DNA from: Ceratorhiza oryzae-sativae
Lineage: Eukaryota; Basidiomycota; Agaricomycetes; Cantharellales; Ceratobasidiaceae
Direction: 5' to 3'
NCBI GenBank assembly: GCA_030998015.1
Contig: JARWMV010000041.1
Location: forward strand, 1-64,000
Length of the DNA: 64,000 nt
The position numbers and the translations under genes are program-made. Numbering within the stretch: position 1 is the stretch's first letter; each line of letters starts with the position of its first letter. This document shows, in pieces, positions 54,901-64,000 of this stretch. The notes below the pieces were generated by a model. It was given only the letters and a program-made list of their open reading frames with translations, was not told where the DNA came from and searched no databases.

Positions 54901-57900
54901 CACTGCCAGTACTATCGCTCCTCGAACAAAATCGGGCCCTGTTTCACCGCCACCTTGGTCGTTGTTTCGAGGTGATTGTCCAGTGGCTAGGTCCAACGAC
55001 AGAGGTGGAAGAAGTCGTGGCCGCTTCCGGTATCTGGCCACGATTGACGCCTAGGATGATCTTGGGGAGACTCACGCTGCAAGCCCGTGCAAATATATCC
55101 CAGACACATCAAGAAGAGTTCGTAAAGTATGCACGGGCATATATCGAATATCAACGCTCTCAGCGCCTTCTTGGTTTCGCTTTGGATGGAAAGCAGGACG
55201 AATTCTATAGTGAGTTGGTGCTAGACAATGCAGAGTCTGAGGCAGAGGCAAACCACCCCGACTGGCTTTTGGTGCAGGTAATATGCTATACACCTTTTTC
55301 AATTTATAGAGCTAACAGAATATCCTAGATTGACGGGAATTTCAGTGCGAGGAGGGTTCAAACCGAGGTTGCCCGAGAGATGATCACACCTTCGTCATCA
55401 GCAAATACCGTATTGCAACTCAACATGGGCGAAGGGAAATCTTCTGTTATCGTCCCTATTGTTGCTGCAGCATTGGCCGATACGACTCGCCTCGTGCGCG
55501 TTGTTGTCCTGAAGCCTCTCTGGCGACAAATGTTCTATCTCCTCGTCAACCGGTTATCCGGGCTCGTCAACCGTCGGATCTATTACTTACCGTTTGGTCG
55601 TCACATCCGAGTCGGCGAGTCGCAAGCAAGTCAGATACAGGCAATATTTACCGAATGTATGCGCGAGGGAGGAATCCTGCTCGTCCAACCAGAGCATATT
55701 CTGTCCTTCAAGCTAATGGGGGTAGATCGATTGTTGTCGGCATCAAACGCCAAGGAAGTCGCTGCTTCAAAAAACTTGCAAGATACGGAGAAGTGGCTGC
55801 GAAACAATGCTCGAGACATACTAGACGAGAGCGACGAGATTTTGCATGTCCGATACCAGCTCGTTTATACCGTAGGGGAACAGCAGTCGCTGGACGGCCA
55901 CCCAGATCGGTGGACTATAACCCAACAAGTCCTGTCGCTTGTAGCTGGTCACATTTGTCGATTGAAACAGGAGTATCCAGACAACCTGAAGTTTGAAGCT
56001 CGAGGTCAGGGTCAATTCCCGTTCGTTCGAATCATGCCCGACTCCGACGAGGTCATTGCCAAAATCATCCAAGCCGTTGCGGCAGACGCGGTCGCTGGTC
56101 TTATTCCAAACCTAAACTTTGGCATCTTACCCCGCACGATACGGAATATGGGACTGCGGCTCATAACTAGCCGCCAGGTGACGAGCGGCGACGCAAAGTT
56201 ACTCAATAAACTTGACCCGTCGATGCGGGGAGGGTTGCTCCTACTTCGTGGTCTACTAGCGCATGGTATCGTTGCGTTTGTACTGAGGGACAAACACTAT
56301 AGGGTGGATTATGGCTTGCATTTCAGCCGCTGTCTATTGGCTGTGCCGTATCATGCGAAGGTATTTTATTTCCATTCAAAATGCGTGAGCCGTCTAAAAA
56401 AAACTTTATTTAGGATATTCCGAGTCCTCGGGCTGAGTTTGGTCACCCTGAAGTTGCTATTGTTCTCACCTGTCTCAGTTACTACTATGGCGGACTCACG
56501 GAGAGCCAGTTGGAAATCTGCTTTGAGCTCCTTTTCAAGCTCGACAACCCGGATCTGGAATACGACCAATGGGTTCGTCGCAGTGGCGCGATTCCTCAGG
56601 GCCTTCAAATGCTGAAGAGTGTGAACCTCAAGGATCGCGAACAATTTACTCACCAGCTCGTTCCTACGTTCTCGCAGAACGCGGCGGTCGTCGACTTTTT
56701 CCTCTCATTAGTCGTCTTCCCTAAAGAGGCCAAACAGTTTCCTCATAAATTGTCCGCATCAGGTTGGGATCTCGCAGAGATCAAGACACAGGTTACCACT
56801 GGTTTTAGTGGGACAAACGACAATCGTTATCTACTCCCAAGCTCGATTGTTCAGTCTGATCCCGTGAAACAGTCATCGACAAATGCGCTAGTATTGACTT
56901 ATCTGCTCCAACCCGAGAACAATCACTATCTTTGCATTCGCGGCGCAAATGGAGAAACGTGCTCGGCCAAGGAGTTCTTGGACATGCTGGTGACACAGGA
57001 CCCAGAGATACGGGTGCTTCTGGATGTCGGGGCTCAGATGCTCGAGTTGACCAACGACGAACTGGTAAAACACTGGCTTATTCTTCGACCCGATGTTTCT
57101 GCCGCAGTTTATTTCGACGACAATGATGAGCTTGTGATATTACCTCAGAATGGCTCTCCGACGCCATTCCATTCTTCACCATTCTCACAGCAGATGGAAA
57201 GGTGCATTGTATACTTGGACGATGGCCACACGCGTGGTAGATCTAAAGCTGCCAAAGGGAACCCGTGCGGCTGTGACTTTGGGACCAAAGGTCACTAAGG
57301 ATCGTTTGCTTCAAGGTTAGTACCGCCCACCTTTGATTCGTCATAGATTACTAATGCTGACATGATTCATAGGATGCATGCGTATGCGGAAACTCGGATT
57401 CGGCCAATCTGTTATGTTCTGTGCGCCGACTGAGATAGACAAGCAGATTAGAAAAGCTGCTAAAATCAACATCGAGGATCGGGTCGACGCACTGGATGTT
57501 CTGCGCTGGGCTATGCTCGAGACATGCAAAGACCTAGAGCATCATTCAGCACATTGGGTTCAGCAAGGGGTCGAGCATCATCGTCGGGCCCAGGCACTGA
57601 ATACATTCGCGTCGACCGCCAGCACAAAGAGCCTTCAGAGCGGCTGGCTCACGGCCCGAAGCTCGCTCCCTTGAGGAAATGTATGGAGTACACGCCGGAG
57701 ATATAGAGTTTATTACCAAGGCATTTGGCATCCCTAGTCTCAAGCGGCACCTAGAAGAGCTAGGGATTCGAAACCTACAGGACCCAGGCAGGGATGAGGA
57801 GCAAGAGCGAGAGCGAGAAGTCAGTCACGAGGTCGAGCGCCAGCGACAGGTTGAACGACCGGCCAAATTTTACGCTGCTTCGCACTCAGTCCACCAAGAT

Positions 57901-58633
57901 ATTCGCCGCTTTATAAAAACTGGGGCCGTACCTCAATTGTGGTCTGGCGTGGTCTCTCTATTCCAGCCTCTCAAGGCTTCGGGAGCTCTACAATCAAATG
58001 CTTGGTCGTCGCGACTTCTGGCCAGTTTAGACTTTTGCAAGACTCTCACGAGCACTAACGTTATGCACGTCAGCGATTATATGCGTCCTGTTAATTGGGT
58101 GTTGTCTGGACCAAACGGCAATCTCCTTGTGTTGAGCCCGTATGAGGTTGATCAACTTTTGCCCAACATTCGAAGAAGCCCCCATGTCCGGTTGCACATC
58201 TTCTCACCTCGAACTGCCCACTCAATGGAATCTTTTTGCAAGCTGCAGTTCTACTCTCCACCATCGTTCTCAAAGACGAGCACATCCCCACCCGATTTGC
58301 TTCTACAACTTCAGCTAAGCTTATTTGCCGGTCAGCTTTATTTCGAGGACTATACCCAGTATCAAGCTCTGTGCGGATTCCTTGGGGTGTATATCGGCAC
58401 AGATGCTGCTCGGGACGCGGACGATATTGAAGTTCAAAGCGATGGTTTCGTCCCAGAATCAGACCGGCAGAAGCTAGTACCGTATATACCAGATTATGCT
58501 GCTTGTGGTTTCAGGAGCAGCCCGATTGCTGCGTTGAAGGACCTCGTAGGCTATCGTCGGAAGGGTATGGAGTTTTTGAGGACACATTGGTCAAATTCTG
58601 CATGCTCGACGACTCACGCCAAATGATTTCTAG
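48998..58633 (+). CDS. giant DUF6606-DUF3638-DUF3645 protein, copy 2 (frameshifted)
   Basis: Tandem paralogue of 38385-48050 with the same eight-exon layout: 48998-49274, 49326-51711, 51765-52414, 52475-52549, 52605-55277, 55329-56360, 56414-57315, 57373-58633. Start MSAEQLLLNASYHVFLPP was chosen over an upstream in-frame ATG (48953) by alignment to copy 1. All motor motifs are kept: LNMGEGKSSVIVP, DILDESDEILHVR, FSGTNDNRYLLP, GCMRMRKLGFGQS. Four apparent frameshifts relative to copy 1 occur near 51015-51050, 57239, 57652 and 58588. The last sits just before the end, and the unshifted frame stops at 58626. The long exon 5 (2.67 kb) is fully open. Intron 3 uses a GC donor. Either this copy is a young pseudogene or the assembly carries small indels. 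Confidence 0.78.
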
Positions 58634-59248
58634 TCTCGGTAAGCTCATTTGCCATATGCTCAGATGATAGCACGGACGTTTTCTCACTCATATTTTCGTG
58701 GCTTGGTCGATAGATCTAATAGAACTGAAGTCTCTCTTGATTTGAAAAAGGGGCAAGGAAAAATATGTCTCTAGCGTCGAGGTTCCCAGTCTGTACTTGA
58801 TAAGTCATCCATATGAATGAAAATTTAACAAAAAACGTTAGTCAGGGGATCCTGAGAAATATATTCGATTCCGAAGCATGGTAGCAAACGGCATCTCACA
58901 ACTGGCGAACGCAGTTAGCCGTGTAATTATTTTGCGGGTCATACGAAATTCCAGAGCGCAAGTAATGTTGAGTAGAAGAGAGGGGCAGAGTACACGAAAA
59001 GAGGGGAGAAGAATAAATGCCCGATGGCTCTGTAAGCGCCATACGCCTGAATTTCCAACAGTCTTCGGAGTGCAGTGAGAAGGGAGAAATGAGGCAGTGC
59101 GAAGTATGGACGGGTTCTAAATTTTCCTACGACTTAAAACCCCCACGACCCGATTTTTTTTTTTTTGGGGGGGGGGGAGTGATACCAATGAAATCAAATA
59201 TTTCGTTAGATATACAAGAAGACAGGGGGTGCACCAGTAGGTTACAAC
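58634..59248. other. convergent 3' intergenic region with a T13-G11 run
   Basis: 615 bp between the 3' ends of two convergent genes. It contains a homopolymer junction of 13 T followed by 11 G at 59154-59177, where length errors are likely. Short plus-strand frames have no domain. Confidence 0.5.
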
Positions 59249-62200
59249 TCAGCCAAAGACATCGGTCGCATAACGCTCCGCTTGAATAATTTCCCAGGCT
59301 TCTGCCAACTTGTCCCCACTAAGATCCTTCCCTTCAGCGACGATGCGCATATACGCATCGCGTACGCCTGCTGCAATTGGGCTGCCACCACAAGTATAAA
59401 ACTAGTTGAGTCGGTCAGTGATGCGCTCACATCATGGTGAATGGCCTTGCATACCTTGGCACCATTGTCGAAATAGTCACGGATCAACTCTCGCTCCGCC
59501 CAGATACGGCTATTTCGGAATCGTTGATAAGGAAGCCTCTGAGACGGGGTTTGTATGTACTCACTCCTGTATGTACTTGTACCCATCCGATAGTTCGGGT
59601 GCACGTGAGAACGCGGGTCGAACATCTACGACCCCCAGCTCACTCCACTCGTTCAGTTCCCGATCACCATACAAGTAGTCCTCCTCCGGATGCCGACAGC
59701 CAAAGAACAGGACAGTCTTGCCCACCTCTCGCCCGGCCTGTGCTTGCATCGCTCGCTCTTGCAGGAAGCCGCGGAACGGCGCCAAACCCGAGCCGGCGGC
59801 GGACATAACCATCGACAGAGTAGGGTCAGATGGTGGATGAAATGCCTTGTTGGACGGCCGGACGGCCATTGGAACTCGGTCCCCTTTTCGTAAATTGGCA
59901 AGATAGTTGGATGCGACACCAAGAAATCGACCCTGGGCGACGACGCTGATGGTCAGTGTGACGCGCGAGGGGCTCCAGAGTGGCGAAGAAGATATCGAGT
60001 ACTGGCGCAGACGCATCGATGGTAGAGAAGCGATGAATGAACCAAGTGGGAGGTCGATCTCTGGATATTTCTCGAGGAGGTCGAGCATGCTTGCGGTGTG
60101 CGACCGTTCCTTGTAGCTGGCCACTAGCGATTCGAGCTCAGCACGAGTGGCCGGATCCTTTGCAAATTCAAGTAGCGTAGCGATATTGCGTTGGGTTGCA
60201 ACTTGCCCTATCTCAACGAATCCTGAAGCATGATCCGGTTAGCATACGTTCATGCATCTGGCTCCAGCGTACGAACCTGAAAGCAATTCAAGGATCCTCA
60301 CACGCTTCCCAGTAGGTAAAGCGGTCGGTCCAGTCGCATTGATTATAATCTTTGGGGTGATATTAGCATTGAAGATAGAAAATTATGGTCTGCATACCTC
60401 CTGTTCGGGAGAAAGCTTAAAACGTGCAAGGACACGATGTATATACTCCGGCGGATTAGATGGAAGTCTAGTCACCAGCCGGTTATTGAAGAGGCCTCTG
60501 AGTGCATGATCGTCGTATTACTCACATAGCAAGGTAGTCACCAGATTGGTACGACATGTCCTCAGGAAGCTGAAGCTCTATATCGGTCGGTTAATCCAGA
60601 GTCCATCAAGCAATGAATAGGATGCATACCGATGTGGCGCTTCGCAGGCGCACCCTCTGCCGTTAATAGACGATTTTCGATTACACACCCAAGCTTGGAT
60701 TCGGTTTGGCGGAGGGTGGCAGCGCGGTCTGTCGCAGTTCCAACGAGCTGTACCCCTAGGCCGCGGGTCCCGGCCCCTTCCCTTGTTTGAACCCCATAGT
60801 CCTATAAAATCCATTAGAACAATCCATTGAAAATATCGATTACTGTACCGCAGCCAGGGTCTTCCATAACTCCTCTTCCCATTCCTCAAAGCTCTGAGTA
60901 AACATATCTCCTCCGGCGTCTGCCTCTCCACGATCCAGTAGACGCTTGGCACCCCGCTTCTCGAGAGTAGTATCTATTAATCGTGGAATGCGCTGATAAG
61001 TTTGAGCCCAATCATGGTTGCCGGCACCAAAGACGGCAAATGAGACATCTTTGAGGTCGGATGCGGGTGATCGGGTAAGCGCCTGGACAAAGTGACCTGC
61101 ATTATCTGCCGGTTCACCTGGTTATATGCGTCAGTGTGGTCCGTCAAACCTGTGTCATGCATGCTAATACCTTCAAATGATGCTGTGATAATAATTAGTG
61201 GCCCATCTGTAGGTAGGTTGCCGGAAACGCTGTTTAAGGTGCCAAGCGTTGCGCGGAAGCCTGTAATCGAGAGGTTAAATAAATCCAAGAAATTTTAATC
61301 AAACTACCATACCTTGGCTCGCTGCTTTCGAAGCCACGCTTTGGGCAAAGCCCTCACAGGAACCTGTGTTGCTCCCATAAACCACATATATCGGAGAGCC
61401 GCTATCAGCGCTCTCTCCTATTACGTCTTTCCCAGGGACAGCACCGGTGGTTGCCTCGGTCGAAGCGGCAGCCACCGAGAAAGACGGCGCGCCCTTTCGT
61501 GGAATAGCGTGGAATTTGAAGTTTTTGGGCTTTAGAGTTAGCGTTTGCTTGAGTTGAAGAGTGTACGACGGATCGACTGGGGTGAGATCAAACTTTTGGA
61601 AAATTGTTGCGACTGCGATCAAAGCCTCTTGCCAAGCGAACGGGCGACCCTAACCCGGGTTCAACACGTTGGATCTACCAAAGACACACCGTCACTCACA
61701 ATACATGCACGAGCACCACTTCCAAAAGGAAGCCAGGCTTTGGGCTATGTTTATGATTTGTTGAACACCTCGCCGATAGCGGAGGAAGAGCTGACGTACC
61801 GGGAGCGCTTCGAACTTGCCATCTAGCATGCGGTCGGGTTTGAAACTCTCAGCCTGCTCAGCAGATGTGATCAGTGGACGCACACACCAAGTTCGCACCC
61901 CACTCACGTCATCTCCCAAACTGCGGGGTCCTTTCCTATGTCCCCGGCCAGAACCATCACAATTGTCCCCTTCTGGATCAAGTACCTCCCACCCCCAATG
62001 ATTTGATCCTTGTCTGGAGTCACGGGGAATTGACTGATACTAGGCGTCACCCGCAAGGATTCACGTAAAACAGCTGTAAAATCTTGAATTTGAACTGTTA
62101 CGTTTCTCGTCTGGAGAATTGGCCCACCATTAATATACGTCAGCTTGCTCAGATGCTCCGATTTGATCGGCTCTTTGCCGAGCACCGCATCAACTTCATT

Positions 62201-63391
62201 CCGAACCTTCGCATACACATCGGGGTTCCTCAAAATATGTGCCATTGCGAATGATAGCATGCCCGATGTCGTCTCGTGTCCCGCAATAAGGAATGTAAGC
62301 ATTTGCGCCTTGACGTTTTCCTCGCTCAAGCCTTCACCTGTGGGAGAACACGATTTCGCATATAGACCCAGTTCACATTTGCAGACGTACCAGTTTGAGG
62401 GTCTTTTCCAAGCAACATAGCGTTCAGCAGATCCTTCTTCTCCACTGGATGTTTCTTGCGGTCATTGACAATCTGGTCCGCCAGCTACGTTGTGCTTGGT
62501 TAGCTGTACCGAAAAAGTATGAGGTACGACAATCTTCGTACCTCGTTCATAATATTTATGTCCGCCGCGTACTTGGCATTAGCCCCGTATGAAAACGATT
62601 GAATAATACTCGGTCTACGACTACGCAAAAACGATGCTTTGAGAAAATCGCCCATTGCTTTGACGAAGGGCGGCTCGTCCGCCGTATAGAACGTATTTAG
62701 ACGATAATTAAATGTGCATAGAGCACTGGACGGCGGAACGGTTAGGCAAGTCGTCTCGTGATGCTGGTATACTCACATGGTCTCGAACGCGAGTCGTGTA
62801 AAGTCATCGGTTGGGTCAATCTGGTGTAGGGGACCAAAACGTTCCCATTTAAGAACGAGTTGTGAGATGACATCAAACATGTCATCGAACATGCCCTTGA
62901 TAAACAAAGGTCCAAAAGCAGGCATCAAAATACGATCTGTCAATGCGACGTAAGAATTTTCGACATATCGTGGATACTGAAACGACTCACGGGCGATTCC
63001 CCAATTCCGCTCTCCGTGATATGCGGTAAACAGTCCATCGGACACTAGGTTGCGAACTTCGGTCAAGGGGCCATCGACCGCCTTATGGAAACGCTTCTCG
63101 TCGAGTACCTCCTGCGCGAGCGCAACACTCGAGATAGCAACGATCTCCTGGCCTGCACCTTTTTGAGATTACTAGTTATAATGTAAAGAACGAGAACGGA
63201 CCCATGAGGTTCAAGCTATATATTTCTCCATATTGCTTGGCCATAAGAGTGAACGACTTGGAAGGAAGTTCGACTGTAGATCACCCATTAATTGTGTCCA
63301 ATGGCGCAGGTGCGAGAGTGAACGTACCGTCAATGGCTGTAACATTGCCTAGGAACGGAATGGAAGGCGGTCGGGGTATGGGGGTCGTCAT
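59249..63391 (-). CDS. CYP505-like P450 / NADPH-P450 reductase fusion
   Basis: A self-sufficient fatty-acid (subterminal) hydroxylase type: one chain carries the heme P450 and its FMN/FAD reductase. Twenty exons from ATG 63391 (MTTPIPRPPSIPFLGNV) to TGA 59249-59251, about 1,048 residues. P450 half: AGHETTSG (I helix, about 266), ESLR (ExxR, about 320), FKPDRM, and heme loop FGSGARACIG with Cys (about 404). Reductase half: FMN site YVVYGSNTGS (about 497), FAD motif RQYSISSSP (about 833), NADPH site GSGLAPFRGFLQER (about 905) and C-terminal FYTCGGSP. There is no N-terminal membrane anchor, as expected for soluble CYP505 enzymes. The exon sum is one base short of a whole frame: exon 8 has GGG where the family motif WGDDAESF needs one more base (61915-61917). 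A cryptic acceptor would also restore frame but drops that motif. Confidence 0.9.
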
Positions 63392-64000
63392 GTTTAGAGT
63401 GCTGAGTGATTCTCTTGAATCGATTGGAGAATGTGTTGAGGAAATAATGACAAGATGGATACTTTTATACTGTCCCAACTGTGGTTCGCAGACCAGAGGT
63501 TAGATACGCGTCGAATGCTGCCGTCATACTATTCTCGCAACAACCGCGGCCCCGCGTAACCAGACGTGCAGCCTCCGATGTACTCCGCAACATATGTCGT
63601 GTACAGCGCGGTTGTTTGCCTCTCGTGCCCGAGCCCGAACCCAACAGACAGAGCTAGAACACGTCATCCTACGACATTCACATGCCTCGATCGCCAGTCG
63701 AACAGTTCGGCACCGAGTTAATGCCGCTGCTGAAATTTTGGGAAGAATATACATTATATAAACTTCAGGGACTGCTCGGTGACAATTCAAACCGGGAGAC
63801 CGGTCCACTGATTAATCCCAAACTGCCCAAGGAAAAGATGCAAGACCCGCTTGGGTCTCGGAACCGGGTCCGGCTGTGTTAGGCTTCCCAAACGGATTCA
63901 TAGTACTTTTAATGTGCGCATTTGCAGATAGGGGAGAGACGACAGGGCGCAGGTGGTGGCTATAACATTGTGGGAGTGGGCTAAAACCGGACAGCCGTCT
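63392..64000. other. upstream region of the P450 fusion gene, no second gene confirmed
   Basis: A plus-strand frame at 63682-63882 (MPRSPVEQFGTELMPLLKFW...) has no recognisable domain and no splice continuation before the window ends. The region presumably holds the promoter of the P450 fusion gene. No clear TATA box could be assigned. Confidence 0.4.

Noticed and set aside
38385..58633. Deubiquitinase assignment for the giant proteins
   Set aside because: Database labels of this kind exist for the family, but I find no recognisable Cys/His/Asp protease boxes. The visible motifs are ATPase-like.
35278..63391. A metabolic gene cluster of CoA ligase and P450 fusion
   Set aside because: They are over 21 kb apart with the two giant genes between them. 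Proximity alone does not support a pathway.
63682..63882. Plus-strand ORF at the right edge
   Set aside because: 66 codons without a domain, start context or splice continuation in the window. Possible but not supported.
1..64000. CRISPR array, tRNA or rRNA genes
   Set aside because: No evenly spaced direct repeats with unique spacers and no cloverleaf or rRNA-like segment was noticed; the genome is eukaryotic.

Overview
The window looks like a chromosome segment of a filamentous basidiomycete, probably an Agaricomycete and possibly of the Rhizoctonia type (inference). The reasons are dense spliceosomal introns of about 44-60 bp with GT..AG ends, and gene families typical of such fungi: an M35 deuterolysin-type protease, a self-sufficient CYP505-like P450-reductase fusion, a nucleolar RRM protein of the NOP12 type, a peroxisomal acyl/coumarate-CoA ligase, and giant DUF6606-DUF3638-DUF3645 proteins. 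No tRNA, rRNA or CRISPR array was seen.

Positions 1 to about 28,970 are a nest of transposons. From left to right: the 3' end of an LTR retroelement; a broken Tc1-like copy; a complete-looking 7.67-kb hAT transposon (1142-8811) with 19-bp inverted ends, a perfect 8-bp target duplication and an 18-exon transposase, sitting inside a foldback-like Tc1 derivative; a decayed Ty3/gypsy chromodomain element on the minus strand; and four copies of a 1.3-kb LTR, two in each orientation. The first of these is a textbook solo LTR with a 5-bp duplication. The second is split by a Tc1-like element with 209-bp inverted repeats. The third is the 3' LTR of a gypsy-like element that carries three extra, spliced, TATA-preceded genes between integrase and LTR (19735-22749). 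The nest ends in another Tc1-like element (26968-28970), itself hit by two MITEs. CpG dinucleotides are strongly depleted from about 9.8 to 28.6 kb, except in a short cluster in some LTR copies and in the younger insertions.

From about 29 kb the sequence is ordinary host genome. A NOP12-like gene (minus) and an M35 protease (plus) diverge from a shared 0.9-kb region. They are followed by a PTS1-bearing AMP-forming CoA ligase, then two tandem paralogues (38385-48050 and 48998-58633) of about 3,100 residues with identical exon layout. Both carry a motif set (GEGKS, DESDE, TRGTDLKLP, QGCMRMRKLG) that reads like a SecA/SF2-type helicase motor. The first copy has one apparent frameshift and the second has four. 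The window ends with a 20-exon CYP505-like fusion on the minus strand, which has one apparent 1-nt deletion in a G run.

The most interesting items are the accessory genes with retained sense introns in the gypsy-like element, the helicase-like motor of the giant tandem proteins, the intact hAT with extra ORFs, and a sharp CpG-decay boundary that falls inside one transposon.
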